Below, one piece after another: positions 7,568-15,718 of a stretch of DNA of 34,825 nucleotides (position 1 is the first letter of the stretch; each line of letters opens with the position of its first letter). The DNA comes from Limisphaerales bacterium (lineage in GTDB: Bacteria > Verrucomicrobiota > Verrucomicrobiia > Limisphaerales > UBA1100). A program made the translations under genes and the position numbers. The notes beneath the pieces are model-generated. The model did no database searches and was not told the origin of the DNA. It worked only from the letters and a program-made list of their open reading frames with translations. The DNA lies in NCBI GenBank assembly GCA_014382585.1, contig JACNJL010000062.1:1-34825 (forward strand), read 5' to 3'.

Positions 7568-8356
7568 TCAATCGGAAATTTCAACCAACTGATCGTCTTC
7601 CAAAAACGTCACTTCCATCCCTCCCAATGCCTCGGCGGCTTGGGTTTTTAGGGCTTCGAGATTTTCGCGGTGTTGGCGGGAGAGGTGGGTGAAACAGACG
7701 TGGCCGATTTTTTTGGTGGCGAGGAGGGCGAAGAGTTCGGTGGGTTCCACGTGGGCGAGTTCGCAGCAGAATAAATCCAGCGGCTGGGCGAGCAACGGCT
7801 CGAGGTCGGTGGCCGCGCCGATGTCGCCACTGTGGGCGATGCGGGTGTCTTCGGTTTCCAAAATAAAACTGAACGCTTCAAAGCCTTGCGGATATTTTTC
7901 CTGAAAATGCTGGCGCAACGTTTCGAGGTGGGTGGTGGGGTGCGGCGTGATTTTTATGGGGCCAATGTGCAATGGCTCGTTGGCGGTGAGCGGGGCGAAG
8001 TCCAGCGCGGCGGGCATCAACTCGCGGAAAATAAATGCGGCATCGAGCATCCGGCGCACGGGCTCGAGGCCTTCGGCGGGCATATGCACGGTCAAATCCC
8101 GCGTGCGTTTCTCGAGCCAAAACCCCTGCATCAACATGAAAAAACCGCCAATGTGATCGCAGTGCAGATGGGTCAGCAAAATGCCATCGAGATCATCGGG
8201 CGCAATGCCGGCGGCACGCAGACGGCGGCTCACCGGCTCGCCGCAATCGATCAGCAGCGTGCGTCCGCCCAGCCGGTACACGAACGCCGAATGCCCGCGC
8301 GAATCGCCGGCCCAGCCATCGCCGGTGCCCAGCGCGTGAAGAGTTGCCTTGCTCAC
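7568..8356 (-). CDS. MBL-fold hydrolase, ribonuclease Z-like
   Basis: A 262-aa metallo-beta-lactamase-fold protein. It has LLIDCGEPV (~residues 34-42), the zinc motif THLHCDHIGG (His63, His65, Asp67, His68), a second metal site around SGDIGAATDL, and a distal FTHLSRQH histidine segment. This arrangement fits the RNase Z/ElaC branch, which trims tRNA 3' ends, although the protein is shorter than bona fide RNase Z (~300 aa) and the exosite is not evident. The start is GTG at 8356. A tRNA-processing role is likely but another phosphodiesterase role is possible. Confidence 0.78.
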   Translation of the reverse strand: MSKATLHALGTGDGWAGDSRGHSAFVYRLGGRTLLIDCGEPVSRRLRAAGIAPDDLDGILLTHLHCDHIGGFFMLMQGFWLEKRTRDLTVHMPAEGLEPVRRMLDAAFIFRELMPAALDFAPLTANEPLHIGPIKITPHPTTHLETLRQHFQEKYPQGFEAFSFILETEDTRIAHSGDIGAATDLEPLLAQPLDLFCCELAHVEPTELFALLATKKIGHVCFTHLSRQHRENLEALKTQAAEALGGMEVTFLEDDQLVEISD

Positions 8357-8418
8357 TTGGCGGGGAAAGCTATCGGAAAGCGCGGGTATTGTAAATGTTG
8401 GGGGCTACATTGATTCAC

Positions 8419-8469
8419 CCAATGTTCACAATGTCATTGGGATAACTTTTTGTGCCAATCATTGTGAAC
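8419..8469. promoter_or_regulatory. Palindromic region upstream of the RodZ-like gene, possible operator
   Basis: GTTCACAATG (8424-8433) is repeated in inverted form as CATTGTGAAC (8460-8469), a perfect 10-bp inverted repeat separated by 26 bases. Overlapping it is a second palindrome, CCAATG...CATTGG (8419-8440). The block ends 18 bp before the ATG of the HTH gene and lies in the divergent gap with the MBL-fold gene. It could be an operator or a hairpin in the leader. Confidence 0.5.
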
Positions 8470-8487
8470 GGTCGCTAAATTGGCTGC

Positions 8488-8985
8488 ATGGCAACGGTGG
8501 CCGAACAACTCAAAGACGCACGCGAAGCGAAGGGCTTGGCGCTGGCGGAGGTGGTGGAGCTCACTCAGCTCAAGACCGACCAAGTGCAGGCGCTGGAAAG
8601 CGGCCGTTATGAGGAATTCGCCGCGACGGCGTACGTGCGCGGCTTCGTGCGCAGCTACGCGAATATGCTGAAGCTGGACACGGAAGCGCTGCTCGAACAG
8701 CTGAATGTTGAGATGGGCCAAGCCCGCGAAGGCCAGCCCGACGGCAGCAACGCTGCTCTGCGCGCGGGGATTCTCGATGCCATAATGCTCTCCTTCTCGC
8801 GCGTGAACTGGCGGCTTGTGTTGCCGGTGTTTGCGTTTGTCGCTCTTGCCGCCGGCATTTTTTATGGCGTCAAATGGAAACGCGAGTTCGACAGCACTGA
8901 TCATTTGAAAAATATCGGCCCCGGCCTGTACGCGCCTGATGCCACTTCGGATGCGGATTTGCTTCCGCTTGATTCCGGCTCTTGA
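8488..8985 (+). CDS. RodZ-like HTH membrane protein, short form
   Basis: A 165-aa protein with an N-terminal HTH_25 domain (residues ~3-70: VAEQLKDAREAKGLALAEVVELTQLKTDQVQALESGRYEEF followed by AYVRGFVRSYANML), the hallmark of RodZ, which links MreB to the cell envelope. A single hydrophobic helix follows at ~110-130 (LVLPVFAFVALAAGIFYGV). Only ~35 residues come after the membrane span, so the periplasmic beta domain of canonical RodZ is absent. rimO follows directly. A cell-shape role is an inference from the domain; the HTH might instead bind the palindrome upstream. Confidence 0.8.
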   Translation: MATVAEQLKDAREAKGLALAEVVELTQLKTDQVQALESGRYEEFAATAYVRGFVRSYANMLKLDTEALLEQLNVEMGQAREGQPDGSNAALRAGILDAIMLSFSRVNWRLVLPVFAFVALAAGIFYGVKWKREFDSTDHLKNIGPGLYAPDATSDADLLPLDSGS

Positions 8986-9019
8986 TTTTATTTTCGGAAT
9001 CACTAGGCTGGCTGCGCCC

Positions 9020-10597
9020 GTGGCCCGCTCGTCCCAACGCAATGCTGTTGCCGCCCCAACTCGTGTGGGGTTGATTTCGCTGGGGTGTGCCAAAAACCTT
9101 GTCGATGCCGAGGTGATGCTCGGCTCGTTGATGGCCGATGGCCTCGAGATTACCAACGAACCCGCCGAGGCCGACGCGCTGATCGTCAACACCTGTTCCT
9201 TCATCGACACCGCGCAAGAGGAAAGCGTGGACACCATTCTCGAATCCGCCGAGTACCGCGAAGCCAAACGCCCCGGCCAAGCGCTCATTGTTTCCGGCTG
9301 CCTCCCGCAACGCTTCCGCAAAGAGCTCCCCAAGCTGATGCCTGAGGTGGATGCGTTTATGGGCGTGGACCAAATCGCTGATGTCTCCCGCATCGTGCGC
9401 GAGGCTATTGATCATCGCGCCGCGAAACCCACTAACGGCGCGCCCAAGCGCGTCCGCAAAAAAGCCGCCGCGCCGATTAGCGAAATTCACCCGCGGCCCG
9501 AGTACGTGCCCGATGTGGAGACGCCGCGCTTCCGCCTCACGCCGCGCCATATGGCGTATGTCAAAATCGCCGAGGGCTGCAATCATCCGTGCAGTTTTTG
9601 CATCATCCCGCGCATGCGCGGCAGTCATCGCAGCCGCCCGCAAGCGGATCTTGTCACTGAATCGCAGCGCCTCATCAATCAGGGCGTCAAAGAGCTGAAT
9701 CTTATTTCGCAGGACTCCACCTATTACGGGATGGACCTTCGCCCCGGCCATCGGCGTACCATTTCGTCGCCGGAAAATTTCGCGCGCGCCAATGCCGATC
9801 TCCCCGCCGGCGGCGCAAACCTCAGCACGTTGCTTCGTGAGCTCAACACACTGCAGGGCGATTTTTGGATTCGTTTGCTTTATACCCACCCCGCGCACTG
9901 GACTGATGAGCTCATCAAAACCATCGCCGACTGCGCGAAGGTCGCGCGTTACGTGGACATCCCGCTGCAGCACATCCACGACGTCATGCTCGAGCGAATG
10001 CGCCGCGAGACCGACGGCCAATACATCCGCGACCTCCTCGGCCGCATCCGCGAAGGCATCCCCGGCATTGCCCTGCGCACCACGTTTATTGTCGGCTTCC
10101 CCGGCGAAACTGAGAAACGATTTGAGTCGCTGCTGGAGTTTATTCGCGAAACAAAATTTGAACGACTCGGTGTGTTTGCTTACTCCAAAGAAGACGGCAC
10201 GCGCGCGGGCGGAATGCGCGGGCAAATTTCTGAGGCGATCAAAAAAGAACGCTGCGCCGCCGCGATGGCCGAGCAGAAAAAAATTTCCCGCGTGCGGGGC
10301 AAAGCTAAAATCGGTGCTAAAATTAACGTGCTCGCCGAGCGCCTCGCCACCGATACCGACCTCAAAGGCGCGGACGTCCGCTCGTGGGAACACGGCCATA
10401 TGCGGGACAGCACCCAAAAAAGCGCGCGCAAAAGCCCCAAACTCGATACCGCTCAATACACCCTCACCCGAGGCGAAGCCGACGCGCCGGACATTGATGG
10501 CCGCGTGTACGTGAAAGGCGAATTGCCGCTGGGCGATTTTTGCTGGGTCCGCGTGGTGGGCCACACAGATTATGATTTGATTGCGGAGAGAATATAA
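9020..10597 (+). CDS. rimO: Ribosomal protein uS12 methylthiotransferase RimO
   Basis: RimO is a radical-SAM enzyme with two Fe-S clusters that methylthiolates an aspartate of ribosomal protein uS12. The N-terminal UPF0004 domain supplies three cluster cysteines (SLGCAKNLVDAE Cys23, VNTCSFID Cys59, VSGC Cys94). The radical-SAM CX3CX2C is Cys187/191/194 in GCNHPCSFC. SQDSTYYGMDL, IPLQHIHD and GFPGETEKRF are typical of RimO, and a TRAM domain closes the protein. I use GTG 9020; the frame is open to ATG 8939, which would overlap the preceding gene by 47 bp. At 525 aa it is ~80 residues longer than usual because of insertions near residues ~135-165, ~240-265 and ~455-475. Confidence 0.93.
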   Translation: MARSSQRNAVAAPTRVGLISLGCAKNLVDAEVMLGSLMADGLEITNEPAEADALIVNTCSFIDTAQEESVDTILESAEYREAKRPGQALIVSGCLPQRFRKELPKLMPEVDAFMGVDQIADVSRIVREAIDHRAAKPTNGAPKRVRKKAAAPISEIHPRPEYVPDVETPRFRLTPRHMAYVKIAEGCNHPCSFCIIPRMRGSHRSRPQADLVTESQRLINQGVKELNLISQDSTYYGMDLRPGHRRTISSPENFARANADLPAGGANLSTLLRELNTLQGDFWIRLLYTHPAHWTDELIKTIADCAKVARYVDIPLQHIHDVMLERMRRETDGQYIRDLLGRIREGIPGIALRTTFIVGFPGETEKRFESLLEFIRETKFERLGVFAYSKEDGTRAGGMRGQISEAIKKERCAAAMAEQKKISRVRGKAKIGAKINVLAERLATDTDLKGADVRSWEHGHMRDSTQKSARKSPKLDTAQYTLTRGEADAPDIDGRVYVKGELPLGDFCWVRVVGHTDYDLIAERI

Positions 10598-10604
10598 CGA
10601 CGCG

Positions 10605-11273
10605 ATGAATCTCCCCAACAAACTCACCACCTCGCGGTTTTTCATCACGCTCTTTTTTGTGATCATCGTGTTGTGGGATACCCTCCCGTACAATACCTCG
10701 TGGGCCGCGCTGTTGTTTTTCATCGGCGGCATGACTGATATCGCCGATGGCATCATTGCCCGCCGCCGCAATTTGCAATCTGATTTCGGCGCGTTGATGG
10801 ATCCCCTCGCTGATAAAATTCTCGTCACCGCCGGTTTCATTTTGCTCGTCGGAATGGAAATGAATCCGGCAACTAACCTCACAGGCTATCATCTCCCCGA
10901 AGCCATCGCCGCGCCCGGTTTGCCGGGCCACTCGCTCATCCCCGCGTGGATGGTGATCGTCATCGTTGCGCGTGAGCTCGCCATCACCGGGCTGCGCCTG
11001 CTCGCCGCCAACAAACAAGTCGTCCTTCCTGCCGAGAACATCGGCAAACGCAAAACCAATTTCCAATTCGTTGCCGTCGTCGCCATGCTCATCCTCGTGA
11101 GCTACCCCGGTTGGGGCGAAGGCTGGGTGAAATTTTTCAGCTGGGAAATCGCCGGTTGGCCCTGGAGCATTTGGGTCACCTTCATCGCCACGTGGGGCGC
11201 GGTATTGCTCACCGCCATTTCCGGCGCGCACTACCTCTGGAGCAACCGCGACCTCTACATCAAAGATATGTGA
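10605..11273 (+). CDS. pgsA: CDP-diacylglycerol--glycerol-3-phosphate 3-phosphatidyltransferase
   Basis: This membrane enzyme joins CDP-diacylglycerol and glycerol-3-phosphate to give phosphatidylglycerol phosphate. The CDP-alcohol phosphotransferase motif DGx2ARx8Gx3Dx3D is intact in DGIIARRRNLQSDFGALMDPLAD, preceded by the NLPNKLTTSRF opening characteristic of PgsA. Several hydrophobic helices follow. The start is ATG 10605, 7 bp after rimO, and the stop overlaps the pgpA start (TGATG), so both steps of phosphatidylglycerol synthesis are translationally coupled. Confidence 0.93.
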   Translation: MNLPNKLTTSRFFITLFFVIIVLWDTLPYNTSWAALLFFIGGMTDIADGIIARRRNLQSDFGALMDPLADKILVTAGFILLVGMEMNPATNLTGYHLPEAIAAPGLPGHSLIPAWMVIVIVARELAITGLRLLAANKQVVLPAENIGKRKTNFQFVAVVAMLILVSYPGWGEGWVKFFSWEIAGWPWSIWVTFIATWGAVLLTAISGAHYLWSNRDLYIKDM

Positions 11274-11782
11274 TGGACCGCCTCCTCCTTTGGATCGCCC
11301 AAGGCACTTGGCTCGGTCGCGTGCCCAAAGCCCCCGGCACCGCCGGAACCCTCGGCGGTTTCCCCCTCACCGCGCTGCTCCTTTGGCCCGGAAATTTCTG
11401 GGCTTACCTCGCCGGATGCATCGTGCTCATCCCCATCTCCGCCCGCATCTGCGAACACGCCGAGCGTATCCTCGATGAAAAAGATCCGCCCTCCGTCGTG
11501 CTCGACGAAATCATCGCCATCCCCATCTGCTTCCTCGGCATCTTTGCCCTCATGGAATTTAACGGCCCCAGCCAACCCACCCTCACTGCTATTTTAGAAA
11601 TCCCCAATTGGGCCGCCTGGGCCCTCGCCGCCTTCGCCCTCTTCCGCCTCTTCGACATCTGGAAACCCGGCCCCATCGATACCATCCAAAAACTCCCCAA
11701 CGGCTGGGGTGTAATCATGGATGACGTGCTAGCCGGTGCAGTGGTCTGCATCCTCCTCACCGTGGCGTTTTACATCGTTTGA
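11273..11782 (+). CDS. pgpA: Phosphatidylglycerophosphatase A
   Basis: PgpA removes the phosphate from phosphatidylglycerol phosphate, the product of PgsA. The 169-aa membrane protein has the family motifs GTWLGRVPKAPGTAGTLGG (residues ~11-29), VVLDEIIAIPI with its acidic pair, and FRLFDIWKPGPI near the C terminus, followed by MDDVLAGAVV. ATG 11273 overlaps the pgsA stop by one base. An upstream in-frame open stretch exists but lies wholly inside pgsA. Confidence 0.94.
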   Translation: MDRLLLWIAQGTWLGRVPKAPGTAGTLGGFPLTALLLWPGNFWAYLAGCIVLIPISARICEHAERILDEKDPPSVVLDEIIAIPICFLGIFALMEFNGPSQPTLTAILEIPNWAAWALAAFALFRLFDIWKPGPIDTIQKLPNGWGVIMDDVLAGAVVCILLTVAFYIV

Positions 11783-11806
11783 ACCGCCAAGCCACCCAGT
11801 TTTTTT
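11780..11806. repeat. Half copy of repeat family A
   Basis: TGAACCGCCAAGCCACCCAG followed by a T run matches the left arm of the 3395-3470 element, including its CCACCCAG portion, but no right arm follows. The repeat overlaps the last codons of pgpA (the TGA stop is part of it). Confidence 0.75.
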
Positions 11807-11830
11807 CAGTGTATTAGTTCAGTGTATTAG
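11805..11830. repeat. Perfect 13-bp tandem duplication
   Basis: TTCAGTGTATTAG occurs twice back to back (11805-11817 and 11818-11830) directly after the truncated family A repeat. It may be a replication slip or a scar of element loss. Confidence 0.85.
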
Positions 11831-11834
11831 AAAA

Positions 11835-11870
11835 GGTGTGCACTCCGAGTGCGCCGCGGCGGTTTAGAAA
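11835..11870. repeat. Degenerate partial copy of repeat family B
   Basis: GTGCACTCCGAGTGCGCC followed by GCGGCGGTTTAG corresponds to the first hairpin and the start of the second hairpin of the 54-bp element at 18913-18966. Paired changes in the stem (GCAC/GTGC instead of GCGC/GCGC) keep the hairpin. Confidence 0.6.
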
Positions 11871-11900
11871 AGAAAATGGGGCAAGGCGGGATTTGCTCCT

Positions 11901-11919
11901 CCCGGACCATCGGTCTGGG
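11901..11919. repeat. Hairpin related to 1685-1703 (repeat family C)
   Basis: CCCGGACC-ATC-GGTCTGGG keeps the stem and ATC loop of the hairpin at 1685-1703, with an A-T pair replacing a G-C pair and one wobble, and a similar GGGCTA flank. It lies between the convergent ends of pgpA and korB, 21 bp beyond the korB stop. Confidence 0.65.
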
Positions 11920-11939
11920 CTAAATTATGCGCGTTAGCG

Positions 11940-12833
11940 CTACTTCATTTTGTCGAAGTTTTGTTGGAGGATTTGCCAATCTTCGAGGTCTTTGGTTTTG
12001 GTGAGGAATTTTTCGTTTACAGTTTTTTCGCGGTCTTGTTTGGAGGGGCGATCGACTTGGTAGAAAATTCCGAAGTGGCCGGGGAAGGGTTGGCCGGCCA
12101 GGGCGTAGGCTTCGCCTTCGTTGGTGGGGTCATGGTCTTCGGGGACTTCGAGGAATTCGCCGCCTTTGCGGGGGTTGCTGGCGTCGAAGGCGCCGTTATA
12201 AAATTCGGTGCATTCGCTGAGGCATTCGATGAAGCCAAAGCCGTTGTGATCCATCGCGGCTTCCATCATGGCGAGGAGGTGTTTGGGGTTGGTGTGGGTG
12301 GTGCGGGCGACGAAGGTGGCGCCGGCGGCGATGGCTTGTTTGAGGGGGTTGATGGGTTGATCGACGGCGCCCCACATGTCGGTTTTGCTTTTGAATCCGA
12401 TGGGTGAAGTGGGGCTGGTTTGTTTTTTGGTGAGCCCGTACACGGAGTTATCCATCACGACGTAGGTGAGGTTGACGTTTTTGCGGGCGCAATGGGTGAA
12501 ATGATTTCCGCCGATGGAGAAGGCGTCGCCGTCGCCGCCAAACACAAAGAGGTCGAGGTCCTGTCGGGCCATCGCGATGCCGGTGGCGAAGGGCAGGGCG
12601 CGGCCGTGGATGAAGTGGACGCCGTGGCCCTGCACAAAGTAAGGGAAGCGGCTGCTGCAACCGATGCCGGCGACGGTGGCGATTTTCTCGTGATGGATGC
12701 CGCGGTTTTGGATGAGCTTGAAGTAGAGGGCGAGCACGGAGAAATCGCCACAGCCGGGGCACCACGTGGGGTGATCGGCGGCGAGGTCTTTTTTGGTCAG
12801 CGGTTCGCGGGTGATTTCGGCTGTGGCGCTCAT
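11940..12833 (-). CDS. korB: 2-oxoacid:ferredoxin oxidoreductase, beta subunit
   Basis: This is the thiamine-pyrophosphate-binding subunit of an enzyme that oxidatively decarboxylates a 2-oxoacid (2-oxoglutarate by resemblance) to its CoA ester with ferredoxin as acceptor. In its 297 aa it shows HPTWCPGCGDFSVL near residue 20-35, GIGCSSRFPYF, GRALPFATGIAMA, and the TPP-binding signature GGDGDAFSIGGNHF followed by MDNSVYGLTKKQTSPTS. It lies 8 bp after korA in the same direction. Two-subunit enzymes of this kind usually replace the 2-oxoglutarate dehydrogenase complex. Exact substrate is by similarity only. Confidence 0.92.
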   Translation of the reverse strand: MSATAEITREPLTKKDLAADHPTWCPGCGDFSVLALYFKLIQNRGIHHEKIATVAGIGCSSRFPYFVQGHGVHFIHGRALPFATGIAMARQDLDLFVFGGDGDAFSIGGNHFTHCARKNVNLTYVVMDNSVYGLTKKQTSPTSPIGFKSKTDMWGAVDQPINPLKQAIAAGATFVARTTHTNPKHLLAMMEAAMDHNGFGFIECLSECTEFYNGAFDASNPRKGGEFLEVPEDHDPTNEGEAYALAGQPFPGHFGIFYQVDRPSKQDREKTVNEKFLTKTKDLEDWQILQQNFDKMK

Positions 12834-12841
12834 GGTGTCAA

Positions 12842-14659
12842 TTAACCGTTAAGTTCTTCGAGTTTGGTTTGTACGCGGGCGAGCACGTCTTTGACGCGCC
12901 AGGTGAGGCCGTCGGTTTTGTTGATGCCCACGATTTTTGAATTGGCAAATTTGGCGCGTAACAGGCCGCAGAGTTGGCCGTAGCCGTAGAGGCCTTCGTC
13001 GTTGTTTTCCACAACGAAGACGTGGTTGAAGCCGTCGAAAATATTTTCCAAGCCTTCGGGCATCGGATGGATGTGGCGCATGGTGAGGCAGGAAATGCTG
13101 TCGCCGGCTTTGCGGGCTTGCTCGGTGGCTTCGCGCAGGCTGCCTTGGGTGCTGCCCCAGCCGATGAGGAGCACGTTGCCTTCCTCGGGGCCAAACACTT
13201 TGGGCAATTCCAGGTTGCGTCCGAGCGCCTGCAGTTTGCTGCGGCGTTTGGTGGTCATGTCCAAATGCATTTGGGGCGAACCGCTGGGGTGACCCATTTC
13301 GTCGTGCTCAAGGCCGGTGACGACTGGATATTTGCCGTTTCTGATGTGAGTGCCGGGCGGGGCGTGCTGGGTGATGCCGTCGGGCGCGGAGAGGTCGTAG
13401 GGCTTGTGCTCGTCGCGCGGGGTGAGGTCGGGCGAAATGTCCTGGCACAATTCCTGCAACTTCGGCATCGTGAAGGCTTCGATGCGCGTGGCAATGGCTT
13501 GGTCGGTGAGAATGAAAACCGGGGTGCTGTATTGGCGCGCGATGTTCACGGCCTCGATGGCGGTGTAGAAGCAATCCTCCACGCTGGCGGGTGCAATGAC
13601 CACGCGCGGGGAATCGCCGTGGCCACCGAAGACTGCGATATTGAGATCGCTTTGCTCCACGTTGGTGGGCATCCCGGTCGAGGGCCCGCCGCGTTGGACG
13701 TCGATGACGATAAGCGGAATCTCGGCCATCACCGCCCAGCCGATGGCTTCGCCCTTGAGGGAAATGCCGGGGCCGGACGAACCGGTGACTGCCACGCGAC
13801 CGCCCCAACTGGCGCCGATGGCCATCGAGACTGCGGCGATTTCGTCTTCGCACTGCACAAAAACTCCGTCGTACTTGGGCAGCTCGCGGCGGAGCAGTTC
13901 CATAATATCCGACCACGGCGTGATGGGGTAGCCCGCGCCGAAGCGCACGCCGGCGGCGAGGATGCCATAGCCGAGCGCGTCATTGCCGTTGCAAACGACT
14001 TGGTCCGTGTCGCGTGCTTGGGGTTCTTCGAACGCGTAAATTTCTTCCAGCGTAGTGAGCGGATAACCGTACCCCGCGTGAAACGCCGTGAGCGCGGTGG
14101 TGGTGATGCTGCTGGCTTTGCCTTTGAAGCGTTCGGAGATGAGGCCTTCCAGTCGCGCGGCATCGAGATCGAACATCCGCGCCACGAGGCCGAGCGCAAA
14201 AATATTTTTGCCTTTGTCTTTGGCCGTGCCGCCGATGGCTTCCACCGTTAGTTCCGCGATGGGGCAGCCGATGTGGCGGTATTTTTTCAGCAACTCCGGA
14301 TCCGGTTCCACGTGGCTGCTGTCGTACAAAACGATGCCGCCTTCTTTTAGAAAATTGATGTGGTTTTCGTAGCTGTGTTGATAAAACGGCATCAGCACAT
14401 CCGCTTCATCACCGGAAGTGAGCACCTCGCCAGAGCCAATGCGCACCTGGAAAATCGACGGCCCGCCGGAGATGGTGGCGGGGATGGTCATAAAGGTCAT
14501 CACCTCCTGCTCGCTGCGGCCGGCCAATTGGGCGAGAAACCCGCCAATGGACTGGATACCGTCCTGCGAGTTGCCGGCAATGCGGATGACGGCCTCGGTT
14601 ACTTTCGAGACCTTTGGACTATCGCTAACGACCTCTTTGGTCGCGGAACTATCGCTCAT
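12842..14659 (-). CDS. korA: 2-oxoacid:ferredoxin oxidoreductase, fused gamma-alpha subunit
   Basis: The partner of KorB. The 605-aa protein has an N-terminal gamma domain (residues ~25-190: IRIAGNSQDGIQSIGGFLAQ, then ATISGGPSIFQVRIG) fused to the alpha pyrimidine-binding domain (from ~215: CNGNDALGYGILAAGVRFGAGYPITPWSDI, VQCEDEIAAVSMAIGASWGG, VTGSSGPGISLKGEAIG, DVQRGGPSTGMPTNVEQSDL) and a C-terminal transketolase-like domain (VLLIGWGSTQGSLREA). The order gamma-alpha fused, then beta, is the KorAB type. ATG 14659 gives a 25-residue lead before the gamma domain. It is the first gene of the operon, with a 300-bp gap upstream. Confidence 0.93.
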   Translation of the reverse strand: MSDSSATKEVVSDSPKVSKVTEAVIRIAGNSQDGIQSIGGFLAQLAGRSEQEVMTFMTIPATISGGPSIFQVRIGSGEVLTSGDEADVLMPFYQHSYENHINFLKEGGIVLYDSSHVEPDPELLKKYRHIGCPIAELTVEAIGGTAKDKGKNIFALGLVARMFDLDAARLEGLISERFKGKASSITTTALTAFHAGYGYPLTTLEEIYAFEEPQARDTDQVVCNGNDALGYGILAAGVRFGAGYPITPWSDIMELLRRELPKYDGVFVQCEDEIAAVSMAIGASWGGRVAVTGSSGPGISLKGEAIGWAVMAEIPLIVIDVQRGGPSTGMPTNVEQSDLNIAVFGGHGDSPRVVIAPASVEDCFYTAIEAVNIARQYSTPVFILTDQAIATRIEAFTMPKLQELCQDISPDLTPRDEHKPYDLSAPDGITQHAPPGTHIRNGKYPVVTGLEHDEMGHPSGSPQMHLDMTTKRRSKLQALGRNLELPKVFGPEEGNVLLIGWGSTQGSLREATEQARKAGDSISCLTMRHIHPMPEGLENIFDGFNHVFVVENNDEGLYGYGQLCGLLRAKFANSKIVGINKTDGLTWRVKDVLARVQTKLEELNG

Positions 14660-14959
14660 TGAATATGTGGATAAAATTGCCGATTGCTACCACTAGGCCA
14701 TGCGCCTTCGACTTCCCTGCAAAGGGATGCGGGAAACTATCATCATTGGGCGAGCTGTCAAACGATATTCACAAATGAGTCCAATTTTTATCGTGGTGGA
14801 TAGGTAGGGAAAAACAGGTGCGAAGGTCGGGGCATCAAAAGTCATTCACAAAACCAGAGCGGGGCTTCGCCCTCCTTCGGCTCAGCAGCAACTTCGCCCT
14901 CCCGTAGGATTCGCGCCTTGCGCCGGTTCGTGGCTGCGCTCACACTCGTCGGCGAAACG
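14660..14959. other. Intergenic region between divergent korA and TPR genes
   Basis: About 300 bp with no gene that I can support. The half near korA is AT-richer (TTTTTATCG, GATATTCACAAATGAG) and probably holds the promoters. The half near the TPR gene has a short direct repeat CTTCGCCCTCC (14866-14876 and 14891-14901). A lone GGTAGGG near 14807 recalls the end of repeat family B. No clear sigma-70 box pair or hairpin was identified. Confidence 0.5.
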
Positions 14960-15403
14960 ATGGCTGAGGATTTGCAAATCCAATTTGATGATGCTGTATT
15001 CGCTTACACCACGGGCGATTATGCCCAAGCGGTAGCGGGATTCGAGGCGGTGCTGGCAACGGATCCGGAGCATTTTGAGGCGCGGCTGTCGCTGGGCATG
15101 GCGTTTTACCGACAGGAAAACTATGCCGCTGCCATTGAGGAAGGCCATAAAGCCGAGGCCATTAATGCCGATGAACAGCGCGTGCACACCAATCTTTCGC
15201 TCGCTTATATGAAGAGCGGCAACAAAGAAACCGCCGAGCACCACGGCTTGCAGGCCAAGATCGTCGGCTGGAAAGCCGATCCCAATGCTGCTGCGGCCAC
15301 GGCGGCGGAAGGCGAGGACGATTTGAAAATGGCGGAGCCCAAGCTGGAGAATATCAAACTACCCACAAAATTCCCCGAACAACCGTGGAAGAAGAAAAAC
15401 TAA
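14960..15403 (+). CDS. Small tetratricopeptide-repeat protein
   Basis: A 147-aa protein with about three TPR units at residues ~8-110 (FDDAVFAYTTGDYAQAVAGFEAVLATDP; FEARLSLGMAFYRQENYAAAIEEGHKAEAIN; RVHTNLSLAYMKSGNKETAEHHGLQAK), then a short acidic and Lys/Pro-rich tail. There is no signal peptide from ATG 14960; a start at 14918 would add 14 residues without making one. TPR proteins act as protein-binding scaffolds; the partner here is unknown. The next gene starts one base after the stop, so the two are probably made together. Confidence 0.82.
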   Translation: MAEDLQIQFDDAVFAYTTGDYAQAVAGFEAVLATDPEHFEARLSLGMAFYRQENYAAAIEEGHKAEAINADEQRVHTNLSLAYMKSGNKETAEHHGLQAKIVGWKADPNAAAATAAEGEDDLKMAEPKLENIKLPTKFPEQPWKKKN

Positions 15404-15404
15404 A

Positions 15405-15680
15405 ATGAAAAGCGCATACGAACTCGCGATGGAAAAGCTGGACAAAGAATCGCCGGTCCAAAAAGTCACCGACGAACTCAAAGCCGAGCTGGCTGAGCTG
15501 GATAATCTTTACCAATCAAAACTCGCCGAACGCGAAGTATTCCTCGGAGGAAAAATCGCAGAAGCCGAAGCAGCCGGCGACTTCGAAGCTCTCGAACAAT
15601 TGCAACGCGAGCTGGCTAGCGACAAGAAAACGCTGGAATCAGATTTGGAGGAGAAGAAGGAGGCGGCGCGAAGCAAATAA
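15405..15680 (+). CDS. Small coiled-coil protein of unknown function
   Basis: A 91-aa, highly charged, almost wholly helical protein rich in Lys, Glu, Ala and Leu. Two heptad-like stretches are visible (residues ~18-45 and ~52-90), separated by FLGGKI. I do not recognise a named family. It starts one base after the TPR gene stop, so it is a plausible binding partner of that protein. Confidence 0.75.
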   Translation: MKSAYELAMEKLDKESPVQKVTDELKAELAELDNLYQSKLAEREVFLGGKIAEAEAAGDFEALEQLQRELASDKKTLESDLEEKKEAARSK

Positions 15681-15685
15681 TTTTT

Positions 15686-15713
15686 TGAACCGCCAAGGCG
15701 CAAAAACGCCAAG
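15686..15713. repeat. Left arm of repeat family A
   Basis: TGAACCGCCAAGGCGCAAAA plus ACGCCAAG matches the 28-base end of the GxxExxY element. It has no nearby matching right arm of its own: a family B element follows 5 bp later, and then a complete family A copy at 15805-15870. Confidence 0.85.
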
Positions 15714-15718
15714 ATTTT

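Noticed and set aside
7568-8356. A confident assignment of the MBL-fold gene as tRNA-processing RNase Z
   Set aside because: The zinc site fits, but length and the missing exosite leave other phosphodiesterase roles open, so no gene symbol is given.
8939-9019. Longer RimO start at ATG 8939
   Set aside because: It overlaps the RodZ-like gene by 47 bp and the added residues do not match the family; GTG 9020 is preferred, although not proven.
8870-10882. A 670-codon open frame on the minus strand across rimO and pgsA
   Set aside because: It is antisense to two clear genes, has low-complexity His/Arg/Ala composition and no recognisable domain. GC-rich codon use leaves such frames open.
12974-14251. 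A 425-codon plus-strand frame antisense to korA
   Set aside because: KorA on the other strand has full family motifs; the antisense product has none.
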